Shown piece after piece: positions 25,142-34,081 of a stretch of 48,673 bases of DNA (the stretch's first letter is position 1; every line of letters begins with the position of its first letter). Under the pieces are notes generated by a model. That model searched no databases and was not told the origin of the DNA. It saw only the letters and a program-made list of their open reading frames with translations. The translations under genes were made by a program, and so were the position numbers. This stretch comes from Beijerinckiaceae bacterium (GTDB lineage: Bacteria > Pseudomonadota > Alphaproteobacteria > Rhizobiales > Beijerinckiaceae), in assembly GCA_025458025.1 (NCBI GenBank), contig JALOTF010000008.1, forward strand, positions 1 to 48,673, given 5' to 3'.

Positions 25142-26078
25142 GCTGGCCTCCTCGCCGGGTCATGCGGGCGAAGGCGCTCTTCGCGATGCCGACAATGCCG
25201 ATCGGCATGAAGATCGTCGCGAGCACGAGGATCAGCCCGTAGAGGATGAGCCGGAAACTGTCGGCAAAACGCAGGATTTCCGGCAGGAAGACCACGAGGA
25301 AAGCCCCGATCACCGGCCCCGCAATGGTGCCGGAGCCGCCGAGGATCACCGCGAGGATCGCATCGAGCGATTGCGCGACGCCGAAGATCTCGGGGTTGAT
25401 GAAGCCCTGGAAATGCGCGTAGAGCGCGCCGCCGAGGCCGGCATACATCGCGGAAATCACGAAGGCGAATAGCTTGTATTTCCACGCGGAAATGCCGATG
25501 GCCGCCACGAAATCCTCATTCTGGCGGATCGCCAGCAGGATCTCCCCCACCCGCGACCGGGCGATGAGAGCGGCCAGCAAGGTCAGCGATGCCGCGAGCG
25601 CCAGCGCGAGGTAATAGAAGGCCTCCCGGCTGCCGCCCCACGGTTTGGGGATGTTGGAAATGCCCGCCTCGCCCTTGGTGAGTTCGGAATAGTTCACAAG
25701 CACGATCACGATGATCAGGTTGAAGGCCAGCGTGACAATCGCGAAGTAATGGCCCTTCACGCGCAGGCTGGGATAGCCGGTCGCCAGCGCAAACAAGGCC
25801 GTGATCAGCGGTGCCAGCATCATGGTGAGCCAGAGCGGCCACTGGAAATTCAGGCCGATCAGCGTGGAGGCATAGGCGCCGATGCCCATGAAGCCGGCCT
25901 GCACAATCGACACATAGCCGGTGAAACCCTGAATGAGGTTCTGGCCCTGCGCCACAATCACCCAGATCAGCGCAAGAATGCTGAGATGGAGGTAGTATTT
26001 CACTGTGATCAGTTGCGGCAGCATGGCCAGCACGGCGAGGCCCAGCAACCACGGCAGAAGATGCAAGCTCTTGTTCAT
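25131..26078 (-). CDS. livM: branched-chain amino acid-type ABC permease LivM
   Basis: Inner-membrane permease of 315 residues with about nine helices. LivM features include GQNLIQGFTGYVSIVQAGFM near the N-terminus and the cytoplasmic stretch ILLAIRQNEDFVAAIGIS followed by YKLFAFVISAMYAGLGGALY. It overlaps livH by 4 bp. With LivH, LivG, LivF and LivK it forms a hydrophobic amino acid-type (HAAT) importer. Many such systems in rhizobia carry aromatic or alicyclic acids instead of leucine. Confidence 0.94.
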   Translation of the reverse strand: MNKSLHLLPWLLGLAVLAMLPQLITVKYYLHLSILALIWVIVAQGQNLIQGFTGYVSIVQAGFMGIGAYASTLIGLNFQWPLWLTMMLAPLITALFALATGYPSLRVKGHYFAIVTLAFNLIIVIVLVNYSELTKGEAGISNIPKPWGGSREAFYYLALALAASLTLLAALIARSRVGEILLAIRQNEDFVAAIGISAWKYKLFAFVISAMYAGLGGALYAHFQGFINPEIFGVAQSLDAILAVILGGSGTIAGPVIGAFLVVFLPEILRFADSFRLILYGLILVLATIFMPIGIVGIAKSAFARMTRRGGQHGG

Positions 26079-26938
26079 GGCGCGCGCCCCAGCAAGCCTT
26101 GCGGACGGAAGAGCAGCACGAGGATCATTACCACGAAGGCGATAACATCCTTGTAGGCCGAGGAAATGAAGCCGGCGGCGATGGATTCCGTAATGCCCAG
26201 CACGGTTCCGCCAAGGATCGCGCCTGGAAAGGAGCCGAGACCGCCGAGAATGAGCACGGCAAAGCCCTTCACCACGAGGCCCTCGCCGATGCCCGGGGCA
26301 ATCGCGAACAAGGCGCCAACCATGATGCCGGCAGCCACGCCCAACGCGGTGGACATGCTGAACACGATCAGTGGGATGGTCTTGACGTTCACACCCATGA
26401 GGATGGCCGCGTCGCGGTTCTCGGCCACGGCGCGGATGGCCTGCCCGGTTTTCGTGCGCTCGACGAAGATCATCATCGCGACAACGAGCAGGATGGCCGC
26501 GAGGATCACGTAGAGACGCAATTCCGGCACCGTGATGCCACCAAGGCGGAACACCTTGCTCAGCCCCGTGGGAATGACCACCTGCTCATGGCCGAAAAGC
26601 TGTAGATTCAGGCCCTCGACCATCATGGTGAGGCCGAGGGCCACGATGAACGCGTTGATATGGTTGGCATTTCTCACCGGCCGATAGGCGAGGATCTCGA
26701 CCAGCAAACCGAGCAGGATGCCCGCGAGCAACGCCAGCGGGATCGCCGCCAGCACCGGCAGGCCCTGCGCGGTGACCAGGAAGAAGGTGAGATAGCCGCC
26801 AAACATCGAGATCGAGCCATGGGCGAAATGGGCGATCCCGAGAATGCCGAAGACGGTGGTCAGGCCGAGGGCGATCAGCACGTAAACGCCGCCGATCGCC
26901 AGACCGTTGATTGTCTGCTGGAGGATTTCGATCAGCAT
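26075..26938 (-). CDS. livH: branched-chain amino acid-type ABC permease LivH
   Basis: Inner-membrane permease of 287 residues. It has the LivH opening QTINGLAIGGVYVLIALGLT, the helix GIAHFAHGSISMFGGYL, and the cytoplasmic loop GQAIRAVAENRDAAILMGVN that contacts the ATPases. It lies 16 bp after the receptor gene livK and overlaps livM. No strong ribosome-binding site is seen, which fits coupling to livK. Confidence 0.94.
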   Translation of the reverse strand: MLIEILQQTINGLAIGGVYVLIALGLTTVFGILGIAHFAHGSISMFGGYLTFFLVTAQGLPVLAAIPLALLAGILLGLLVEILAYRPVRNANHINAFIVALGLTMMVEGLNLQLFGHEQVVIPTGLSKVFRLGGITVPELRLYVILAAILLVVAMMIFVERTKTGQAIRAVAENRDAAILMGVNVKTIPLIVFSMSTALGVAAGIMVGALFAIAPGIGEGLVVKGFAVLILGGLGSFPGAILGGTVLGITESIAAGFISSAYKDVIAFVVMILVLLFRPQGLLGRAP

Positions 26939-26954
26939 CGGCCTGACCGCTTCG

Positions 26955-28169
26955 TCAGTTCAGGGTGCTCAGGAACTGAGAATAGGCCTTCGAATCCGAC
27001 GGCAGATCCTCGACGAACACCCACTGGCCCTTCTGCCACTGGAAGGCACCGTTGGAGGTGTAGGCCTGACCGTTGGAGTCGAACATCTTCCCGTCCACCG
27101 GCTGGTACTGCATCACCACCTGCGACGGCACAGGCAGGTTGCGCAGGGCCTTGGCGACCGCTTCGGTGTTGTCGACCGTGCCGGCCGCCTCGATCGCCGC
27201 CTTCAGCGCATAGACCTGATCATAGGCGTAGGGCGAGCTGGGGGACGGCGAGGCGTTGAATTTCTTGGTGTAATTCGCGTGATAGGCCACGCCGTTCTTG
27301 CTGGCCGAGAGCAAGGTGAGTTCGGTGGGGCGAAGATCCCACACGCCTTCCATCTGCTCCGAGGTGGTCACACGCAGGAACTGCTCCTCGCTGCCACTGG
27401 TGAAGCCGTAGCGGGGGATTTTCATGCCCAGCTCAACCGCCTGCCGGTAGACGAAAGCCGCCGGCTCGACATAGCCGACCACGAGGATCGCATCCGGATT
27501 GAGACCGCGAATCTTGGTGAGCTGGGGGGTCATGTCGCGATCCTTCAGTGAGAAGACCTCTCGGGCGATGATCTCGCCGCCGGCCTTCTTCAGCTCGCGT
27601 TCGACCGAGTCGACATATTGCGCGTAAAATCCGACATCCAGCGCGCCGAGCACCGCGATGCGCTTTTGGCCCTTGCGGGCGATGAAGGTGCCGGCGGCCT
27701 GGCCGGTATAATCCGCCGGCGGGCGCGTGCGGACGAGATTGGGGATCTTCTTCGTGGTGATCGAGCGCTCGGCGGCATTGCCGACCAGCATCACGGCCTT
27801 TTCGTTGCCGATGAAGGAGGCCACTGCGCTGGTCGAGCCCGAGCAGCAGAAGCCGAGGATATACTTCACGCCATCGCGGTCGATCAGCTTGCGGACGGCA
27901 TTGGTCGCTTCGGTCGGGTTGGCCTTGTCGTCATAGGCGATGACATCGAGCTTGTAATTGTCCGCGCCGACCTTGATGCCGCCCGCGGCGTTGATCTCCT
28001 CGGCGGCCATCTTCACGGCATTGGCCTGCGGCAGGCCATAGACCGCGCCGCCGCCCGTGAGAGCATCGGCCACGCCGATCGTGAGTTTCTTCTCTGCCGC
28101 CAACGCCGTTCCGGCGACCAGACTCAAGGCAAGGGCAGCGCAGGCACGCGTAAGCTTGGGATTGGGCAT
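26955..28169 (-). CDS. livK: branched-chain amino acid-type ABC receptor LivK
   Basis: Periplasmic binding protein of 404 residues (Peripla_BP_6). A strong GGAGGAAA site precedes the ATG. The signal peptide is ACAALALSLVAGTALA-AEKK. The fold is typical: LTIGVADALTGGGAVYG, INAAGGIKVGADNYKLDVIA, and Ser/Gly-rich hinges such as FCCSGSTSAVASF. The double Cys in that loop is a small oddity. Ligand: probably a hydrophobic carboxylate, as the operon continues with CoA-ligase and dehydrogenase genes. Confidence 0.93.
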   Translation of the reverse strand: MPNPKLTRACAALALSLVAGTALAAEKKLTIGVADALTGGGAVYGLPQANAVKMAAEEINAAGGIKVGADNYKLDVIAYDDKANPTEATNAVRKLIDRDGVKYILGFCCSGSTSAVASFIGNEKAVMLVGNAAERSITTKKIPNLVRTRPPADYTGQAAGTFIARKGQKRIAVLGALDVGFYAQYVDSVERELKKAGGEIIAREVFSLKDRDMTPQLTKIRGLNPDAILVVGYVEPAAFVYRQAVELGMKIPRYGFTSGSEEQFLRVTTSEQMEGVWDLRPTELTLLSASKNGVAYHANYTKKFNASPSPSSPYAYDQVYALKAAIEAAGTVDNTEAVAKALRNLPVPSQVVMQYQPVDGKMFDSNGQAYTSNGAFQWQKGQWVFVEDLPSDSKAYSQFLSTLN

Positions 28170-28196
28170 GGTTTCCTCCGTTTTGTTTATTGTCGG

Positions 28197-28898
28197 TCAG
28201 TGACCGAGATAGGCACGCATCACATCCGGGTGGTTCTTGAGGTCTTTTGCGGCGCCTTCCATGACGATCCGCCCGGCTTCAAACAGGTAGGCACGGTCCG
28301 CGAGGCCGAGGGCCATCATGGAATTCTGCTCGACCAGCAGGATGGTCACGCCCATCGCCTTGATGCGGGCGAGGGTTTCGAACACGCCGGCGACAATCTT
28401 TGGCGCAAGGCCCAGCGAGGGTTCATCGAACAGGCAGATCCGCGGACGGGCCATCAGCGCCCGGGCGATCGCGAGCATCTCCTGCTCGCCGCCGGAGAGC
28501 TTCCCCGCCGCCTGGGACTGGCGCTCCCGAAGGATCGGGAACATGTCCATCATGCGGGAGAGATCCGCCTCCTGCTCGGCATCGGTGCGGATATAGGCGC
28601 CCATGCGCAGGTTCTGGATCACGCTCATCTGCGGGAAGACCTGCCGGCCCTCGGGGCACATGGTGATGCCGGCGCGGACGATGGCATGGCCGCTGGCGCG
28701 GGTGATGTCGCGGCCCTCGAACGTGATGCTCCCGCCCGATGCGGAGACCAGCCCGCAGATCGCCTTGAGGGTGGAGGATTTGCCCGCGCCATTCGCGCCG
28801 ATCAGCGCCACGCATTCCCCGGCGGCGACGCTCAAGCTCACGCCATGCACCACCTCGATGCCGCTATAGCTCACCCGGAGGTCGCTTACCTCAAGCAT
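28197..28898 (-). CDS. livF: ABC transporter ATP-binding protein LivF
   Basis: ATPase of 233 residues. I chose the ATG at 28898, which lies one base after the livG stop; the upstream in-frame start is within livG. It has Walker A GANGAGKSS, the LivF-specific MCPEGRQVFPQMSV stretch, signature LSGGEQEMLAIARAL and Walker B CLFDEPSLGLAP. It powers the LivHM channel together with LivG. Confidence 0.94.
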   Translation of the reverse strand: MLEVSDLRVSYSGIEVVHGVSLSVAAGECVALIGANGAGKSSTLKAICGLVSASGGSITFEGRDITRASGHAIVRAGITMCPEGRQVFPQMSVIQNLRMGAYIRTDAEQEADLSRMMDMFPILRERQSQAAGKLSGGEQEMLAIARALMARPRICLFDEPSLGLAPKIVAGVFETLARIKAMGVTILLVEQNSMMALGLADRAYLFEAGRIVMEGAAKDLKNHPDVMRAYLGH

Positions 28899-28899
28899 G

Positions 28900-29667
28900 T
28901 CAGGCCGCCTCGCCGAGATAGGCATCGATCACAGCGGGGTTAGCGCGGATCTCAGCCGGGGTGCCCTCGGCGATCTTCGCGCCGAAATTCAGCACCACGA
29001 TGCGGTCGCACAGGGCCATGATCAGCGCCATGTGATGCTCGATGATCACCACCGCGATGCCCCGCTGGCGGATGCCACGGATGAGTTCGGCGAGGTCCTG
29101 CCGCTCATGCTCCACGAGCCCCGCCGCCGGTTCATCTACGAGCAGGATCTTCGGACGTGCTGCGAGGGCCGTGGCGATCATCAGGAAGCGCTGCTGCCCG
29201 GAAGACAGGCTCGCGACGACGCGCTCCGCCACCGCATGCAGCCCACAGAGCTGCAGGATGTCATCGACCTCCCGGTCGATATCCGCCTGCTCGCGCCGCC
29301 ATGCGCCGAATGGCAGGATGGAGGCGAAGGAATTGATCTGCCGCACCGTGTGGCAGCCCATCGCCACATGCTGGCGCACCGTGAATTCGGGGAAGACCTT
29401 GGCGGTCTGGAAGGTACGGCTCAGGCCCAGGGCCACGCGCTTTGCCTCGGGCAAGGTCTCGACGGCTTGGCCACCAAGCAGGATTGAACCAGCGGTCGGC
29501 GGAAATACGCCGGCGAGCACGTTGACCGTGGTAGATTTTCCGGACCCGTTCGGACCGATCAACCCGAGGATTTCACCGGCAGAGACCTCGAACGAGAGAT
29601 CCCGCACGGCCCGGACCCCGCCGAAACTCTTGGAGAGCTGCTCCACGCGAAGGATTGTATCGGCCAT
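28900..29667 (-). CDS. livG: ABC transporter ATP-binding protein LivG
   Basis: ATPase of 255 residues, first in the liv operon. I chose the ATG at 29667, preceded by GAGGTGGAAG; a longer open frame upstream does not resemble the family. It has Walker A GPNGSGKST, the LivG-type ALGLSRTFQTAKVF, a degenerate-looking signature LSSGQQRFLMIATAL, and Walker B KILLVDEPAAGL. It overlaps nothing upstream, so the promoter lies in the 137-bp gap to the divergent LysR gene. Confidence 0.93.
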   Translation of the reverse strand: MADTILRVEQLSKSFGGVRAVRDLSFEVSAGEILGLIGPNGSGKSTTVNVLAGVFPPTAGSILLGGQAVETLPEAKRVALGLSRTFQTAKVFPEFTVRQHVAMGCHTVRQINSFASILPFGAWRREQADIDREVDDILQLCGLHAVAERVVASLSSGQQRFLMIATALAARPKILLVDEPAAGLVEHERQDLAELIRGIRQRGIAVVIIEHHMALIMALCDRIVVLNFGAKIAEGTPAEIRANPAVIDAYLGEAA

Positions 29668-29730
29668 GATGCGCTTCCACCTCGGACGCTTCGGACGGAA
29701 GTCTATGCGCGGCTGGCGCGGCAGCGGTAT

Positions 29731-29744
29731 CGCAAAGATTTGCG
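29731..29744. promoter_or_regulatory. palindrome in the liv/LysR divergent promoter
   Basis: CGCAAA-GA-TTTGCG is a perfect 6+6 inverted repeat between divergent livG and the LysR gene, flanked by TATC and GATA that extend the symmetry. It is the best candidate for the LysR or another regulator's binding site here, but it lacks an unambiguous T-N11-A core. Confidence 0.45.
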
Positions 29745-29804
29745 CTAGATATTCAATTTTTCGATGATACTCTGAGGCCAGAACAGAAGCCGCCAAGGCC
29801 GAAA

Positions 29805-30695
29805 ATGGTCCGCATCCGGAATATTAATTCGATTTATGTTTTTGACAGTGTTGCGCGATTTGGCAGCGTGACCAAGGCGGCGCATTTTTGCGGCAGCACG
29901 CAAAGCTCGGTGAGCTACCATATCAAGAAACTCGAAGCCGATCTCGGTGTCGCGCTGTTCAGACGCAGCGCGCACGGTCTGGAGCTCACTGAGGAAGGCG
30001 CGCGGCTGGCTAGCCATGTCGAAAGCGGCCTGCGCCAGATCGGCCAGGGTATCGAGCAGGTCGCGCAGCGCCATGCGGTGGTGCGGGTGGCGCTCGTGCC
30101 GATGTTCGCGAGCCGGTTCGTCTCGGCGCATATCAGCCAGCTCCAGCAATCCTGCCCGGATGTCGAGGTGGTGCTGCTCAACCACAACAATTCCTTCGTC
30201 GATGTGCCCGACCCGCGCAGCTTTGCCGATTTCGGCATCCAGTGGGGGCGCGGCGGCTGGCCGAAATTCCACGCGGTAAAGCTGTGGAACGAGCGGCTCG
30301 TGGCCGTGTGCAGCCCCGAATACCGGAAGCGTCTCGCCATCGAGCAGCCATCGGATGTGCAGCGCTGCACGCTCCTGCATGTCGATGACAAACGCATGTG
30401 GGCGGAATGGATGGAACGATGCGGGGCCAGCCTGCGCCCTGATCAATCGAGCATGATGCTGGAAGACCGACATTTCCAGTTGAGTTCGACCATCAACGGG
30501 CTGGGGATTTCACTGTTTGCGGAATGGCTGGTGCAGGGCGAACTGGCCTCGGGCGCGCTGGTCAACCCGTTCGGCCAGTCCTACCCCACAAGCTTCAGCT
30601 ACCATCTCGTGACGCCAAAAGGCCCGCCGCTGACACCAAGTTCAAAACGGGTCCGGGACTGGTTTCTCCGGCTGGCGGGAGACCGCGCGCGCTAG
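29805..30695 (+). CDS. LysR-family transcriptional regulator (GcvA-like)
   Basis: Regulator of 296 residues. The N-terminal winged helix-turn-helix (residues about 5-65) reads INSIYVFDSVARFGSVTKAA, then QSSVSYHIKKLEADLGVALF, as in GcvA-type LysR proteins. The C-terminal effector domain follows. It is divergent from the liv/acyl-CoA operon, so it is most likely the operon's regulator, sensing the acid or its CoA ester. It converges with the dhaK gene downstream across 47 bp. Confidence 0.9.
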   Translation: MVRIRNINSIYVFDSVARFGSVTKAAHFCGSTQSSVSYHIKKLEADLGVALFRRSAHGLELTEEGARLASHVESGLRQIGQGIEQVAQRHAVVRVALVPMFASRFVSAHISQLQQSCPDVEVVLLNHNNSFVDVPDPRSFADFGIQWGRGGWPKFHAVKLWNERLVAVCSPEYRKRLAIEQPSDVQRCTLLHVDDKRMWAEWMERCGASLRPDQSSMMLEDRHFQLSSTINGLGISLFAEWLVQGELASGALVNPFGQSYPTSFSYHLVTPKGPPLTPSSKRVRDWFLRLAGDRAR

Positions 30696-30742
30696 CGGAT
30701 GGGCAAGGACGCGCTTGGCGTTCGGAGGCCTGATCGCGACGA

Positions 30743-31741
30743 TCACCCCCAGCGGAACGCCACGGTCTCCACGGCGGCATCCCATAGCCGGATCATGTCG
30801 TCGTCGAGCCAGGCCACGGTGATGGAACATCCGGCCATATCCAGCGAGGTCGCGAAGGAGCCGACAGCATGGCGCGCGACCGCAAAACCGTGGCGCTCCA
30901 GCCCGGTTCGCGCGGCATGCGACATGGCGTAGAGTTCCATCATCGGCGTGCTGCCAAAGCCGTTCACCAGCAGCAGCACCGGTGCATGGCGCGGCGCGGG
31001 CAATTCCCGCAGTATGCAATCGAGCAATTCCTCGGCAATGCCATCCGCGCTCGACAAGGGCGCGCGGCGCACGCCGGCCTCTCCGTGAAGGCCCACGCCG
31101 AGTTCGATCTCGTCGGGGCCGAGTTCAAAGGTCGGGCGCCCCACGGCCGGCATCGTGCACGGGTTGAGTGCCACGCCCATGGAGCGGATGCGGGGCAGGA
31201 CATGCGCGGCAAGCGCCTGCAACGCGTCGATATCCCGCCCCTGCTCGGCGGCGGCCCCCAGCAGCTTCTCGACAATCACGGTGCCGGCCACACCCCGGCG
31301 CCCGAAGCTCTGCTGGGATGGCTTGATCGCCACATCATCATCCACGAACACGCGAGCGATGCGCCCGCCGCCCATCTCGGCGGCCAGGTCGGCGGCCATG
31401 TCGAAATTCATGACATCGCCTTCGTAGTTCTTCACGATGAGAAGGGTGCCAGCACCCGTATCGACCGCCTGCATCGCCGCGTGAATCTGGCTGGGTGTCG
31501 GCGAGGTGAAAATCTGGCCGGGACAGGCGGCATCCAGCATGCCGCGGCCCACAAAGCCGATATGCAGGGGCTCGTGGCCCGCCCCTCCTCCGGAGACGAG
31601 CGCCACCTTCCCCGGTTTCAGGATGCGGCGGCGGATGAACCGGAATTCGGGGTCCAGCGCAAGCATATCGGCATGCGCGGCCGCAAAACCCAGAAGGCTC
31701 TCTTCCAGGAAAGTCTCGGGGCGATTGATGAGCTTCTTCAT
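30743..31741 (-). CDS. dhaK: dihydroxyacetone kinase subunit DhaK (PTS-dependent type)
   Basis: Substrate-binding kinase subunit of 332 residues. The catalytic histidine that binds the ketone covalently is His219 in GVGLHGEAG, and the substrate loop is SGGGAGHEPLHIGFVG (50-65). It lacks the DhaL domain, so it must work with the separate DhaL encoded at 34482-35090 and the EIIA/HPr/EI chain. It is the last gene of the 13-gene operon and overlaps the HTH gene by 4 bp. The substrate may be dihydroxyacetone or another small ketose such as erythrulose. Confidence 0.93.
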   Translation of the reverse strand: MKKLINRPETFLEESLLGFAAAHADMLALDPEFRFIRRRILKPGKVALVSGGGAGHEPLHIGFVGRGMLDAACPGQIFTSPTPSQIHAAMQAVDTGAGTLLIVKNYEGDVMNFDMAADLAAEMGGGRIARVFVDDDVAIKPSQQSFGRRGVAGTVIVEKLLGAAAEQGRDIDALQALAAHVLPRIRSMGVALNPCTMPAVGRPTFELGPDEIELGVGLHGEAGVRRAPLSSADGIAEELLDCILRELPAPRHAPVLLLVNGFGSTPMMELYAMSHAARTGLERHGFAVARHAVGSFATSLDMAGCSITVAWLDDDMIRLWDAAVETVAFRWG

Positions 31742-32190
31742 CCCTCGCTCTCCCGGTTGTCCGGGTCGCTCTCGTTGGTGCTGGCCGCAAGACCGCCAAT
31801 GCTGCGGGCGAGATTGTGCAGGATCTCATCGACCTTGCGGTTCAGGGCGGGATTGCCGAGATCGGGCAGTTCCACGACGATCCGCCGCGTCATGCGTGGG
31901 GATCGAATCGATTCAAGCTTGCCCGGATGTGCCTCGCGATAGGCTGCGAGGAAGGCCTCGCGCTCGGCTGGCGCGAAATGGCAGATCGTGAAGATCGTCT
32001 CGAGATGCTGCGCCGGAATGGGCGTGGGGTAGCTCGCATTGACAATCTGCGAGACGAAACTGCGGTTCTTGCCCAAAGCCTCAGCAAGGCGCTGGCGCGT
32101 GCCGGAAGGCCGGTTTTCAATCACCGCCAGCAGGATCTTCTTGTAGGTTTCGATCGGGGTGATCTCGGGATTTACGCGCGTGTCGTTCAT
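31738..32190 (-). CDS. small HTH protein embedded in the dha operon
   Basis: A 150-residue protein. I chose the ATG at 32190, which overlaps the Enzyme I stop as ATGA; its own stop overlaps the dhaK start the same way. About residues 15-75 look like a lambda-repressor/XRE-type helix-turn-helix (YKKILLAVIENRPSGTRQRL, then ALGKNRSFVSQIVNASYPTP). The remainder is charged, with RRIVVELPDLGNPALNRKVD and a Ser/Glu/Asp-rich tail. I do not recognise a named family. Its position between two PTS-kinase genes suggests it reports on, or regulates, the dha operon. Confidence 0.75.
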   Translation of the reverse strand: MNDTRVNPEITPIETYKKILLAVIENRPSGTRQRLAEALGKNRSFVSQIVNASYPTPIPAQHLETIFTICHFAPAEREAFLAAYREAHPGKLESIRSPRMTRRIVVELPDLGNPALNRKVDEILHNLARSIGGLAASTNESDPDNRESEG

Positions 32191-33776
32191 GGCCGGTCTC
32201 GCATCCCGCAATCGATCTGCCGGATATCGCTCCGGAGCCGGGGCAGAAAGACCGGCGCGACCGAGACGCTCTCGATCCCGATAGCGAGCAGCGCTTCGAG
32301 CGTGGCGCGATCCGTCGCGGCATCCCCGCACAGGCTCAGGGGGCGGCGCAGCGCCTGGGCCTCCCGGATGGCATGCTCGATCATGGCCAGCAGGCCGGGA
32401 TGACGTGGATCGGCCAGCGTGCTGACATGCAGGTCATCGCGGGCGGCGGCGCAGGCGAACTGCGCCAAATCATTGGTCCCGATCGAGTAGAAATCGACCG
32501 CAAACTGCCCGGGTGCCATGGCCGCTGCCGGCACTTCCAGCATCATCCCGATAGGGGGAACAACAAAGCGCGTGCCCTCGCCAGCCAGTGCGGCGGCGAC
32601 CTCGGCAACATGCGCCCGCGCGGCTGCGACCTCGGCGGGAGCGGTGACCATCGGCAGCAGCAGGCGAACCGGTCCCCATGCAGCAGCGCGCAGGATGGCC
32701 CTCAACTGGATGCGGAACACATCCGGCCGGGCCAGCGAAAGCCTCAGGCCGCGCAAGCCGAGAAACGGATGGCGTTCGCCCTCGATGGAGTAACCGGCGA
32801 GCGGCTTGTCGCCCCCAGCATCGATCGTGCGAAGGGTAACGGGACGGCCCTCGGCCCAATGCAGAAGCTGCGCATAGGCCTCGAATTGCGCGTCCTCATC
32901 GTATAGCGCGTGCTCGATAAGAAACTCCGTGCGCACGAGCCCGATGCCATCACACAGCTCGGGCGACAGGCCATCGAGATCCGACAGAGCCGCGACGTTG
33001 AGTTCAACCGCGATCCGATGACCATCCCGCGTGAGGGTTGGCCCGGAACCATCATCCACCGTCGCGGCTGGCACCGGGGAGGCCTTGGCCTGCGCGAGGC
33101 GAACCGCCGAGGGCGCGGCGACGACGATCCCGGCATCGCCATCCACGAGAACCGGTCCGGACAGATCAGCCCACACCTTGCCCACTCCCACGACCATCGG
33201 AATGCCGCGCGCGCGTGCCAGAATGGCGACATGGCTCGCCATGCTTCCGCCGCCCAGCACAATGCCGCTCCCCTGCTGCCAATCCATGCGCAGGAAGAGC
33301 GATGGCGTCAAATCCTCCGCGGCGAGAATGCCGCCGGCCTTGAGGGCGAGCGGCGGGCCGGGCTCGGCGCGCAATGCCTGCAACACGGCATCGCGCAAGT
33401 CTGCGAGATCATCCGCCCTCGCCCTGAAATGCAGGTCCGGGGCGTCCCGGTAATGCAGGATCTCGCGGGCCATGCCCTCGATCCACGCCTGATCTGCCGG
33501 GAGGCCATCCGCGATGCGCGTTTCGGCATGGTGCACCAGTTCGGGGTCCTCCAGCAGGGCGATCTGAAAGCCGAGAATGCCCGCTTCTATACCGGAAAGA
33601 CGGCCTGAAAGCCGCGTGAGATCCGCTTTCACACGGGCAATTGCTGCGTGCAGCGCCTCGCGCTCCTCACATGCCGGCGCATCCTTGCGCGGCTGTCCTT
33701 CCGCCAGCAGCAAGGGCTGGATCATGCCGACAGCGATGCCCGGCGATGCTGACAGCCCCTCGAGGCGGCGCTCCAT
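32187..33776 (-). CDS. PTS Enzyme I-like phosphoenolpyruvate-protein phosphotransferase
   Basis: Full Enzyme I homologue of 529 residues, slightly shorter than PtsI (about 575). The N-terminal phosphotransfer domain has the active histidine His182 in GGGSMASHVAILARARGIP. The C-terminal PEP-binding barrel has DGIGLVRTEFL, LRTIDAGGDKPL, FYSIGTNDLAQF and the active cysteine in SLCGDAATD. It would pass phosphate from PEP to the adjacent HPr, then to EIIA and DhaL. In many bacteria an EI part is fused into DhaM; here it is a separate gene. It follows the HPr gene after 5 bp. Confidence 0.93.
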   Translation of the reverse strand: MERRLEGLSASPGIAVGMIQPLLLAEGQPRKDAPACEEREALHAAIARVKADLTRLSGRLSGIEAGILGFQIALLEDPELVHHAETRIADGLPADQAWIEGMAREILHYRDAPDLHFRARADDLADLRDAVLQALRAEPGPPLALKAGGILAAEDLTPSLFLRMDWQQGSGIVLGGGSMASHVAILARARGIPMVVGVGKVWADLSGPVLVDGDAGIVVAAPSAVRLAQAKASPVPAATVDDGSGPTLTRDGHRIAVELNVAALSDLDGLSPELCDGIGLVRTEFLIEHALYDEDAQFEAYAQLLHWAEGRPVTLRTIDAGGDKPLAGYSIEGERHPFLGLRGLRLSLARPDVFRIQLRAILRAAAWGPVRLLLPMVTAPAEVAAARAHVAEVAAALAGEGTRFVVPPIGMMLEVPAAAMAPGQFAVDFYSIGTNDLAQFACAAARDDLHVSTLADPRHPGLLAMIEHAIREAQALRRPLSLCGDAATDRATLEALLAIGIESVSVAPVFLPRLRSDIRQIDCGMRDRP

Positions 33777-33781
33777 GGCGC

Positions 33782-34081
33782 TCAGTCCTCACCGAAATTG
33801 CGGCGAATGAGATCGGTGACGGCATTCACTGCCATCACCGCATCCGCACCATGGGCCCGCACGAACAACGTTTCGCCCTGCACGGCCTTGATGCGCATGA
33901 TTTTCACGAGGCTTTTCGCATCAGTCCATGGACCATCGGCGCTGGTCGAGACCTCGATGCGCGCGCCAAAGCCTTTCGCAAGCTGCGTCAGCTTCACGGA
34001 TGGGCGCGCGTGCAAACCGACGGCATTGGTCAGCTCGGCGGAATCGCGTGCTTCGCGCAGAAGGGCCGCTTCCTGGCGCAT
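33782..34081 (-). CDS. HPr-family phosphocarrier protein
   Basis: Small phosphocarrier of 99 residues (a GTG one codon earlier is also possible). The active histidine is His24 in NAVGLHARPSVKL. The regulatory-serine region reads AKSLVKIMRIKAVQGETLFV, in which a serine sits near the position of Ser46 of classical HPr. The first dozen residues are an extra N-terminal extension. It overlaps the EIIA gene, so it is probably dedicated to the DhaM relay. Confidence 0.93.
   Translation of the reverse strand: MRQEAALLREARDSAELTNAVGLHARPSVKLTQLAKGFGARIEVSTSADGPWTDAKSLVKIMRIKAVQGETLFVRAHGADAVMAVNAVTDLIRRNFGED

Noticed and set aside
30732-30744. GATCG-CGA-CGATC hairpin between the LysR and dhaK genes as a terminator
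   Set aside because: Short stem, no T-run, and it overlaps the dhaK stop codon; too weak to list as a feature.
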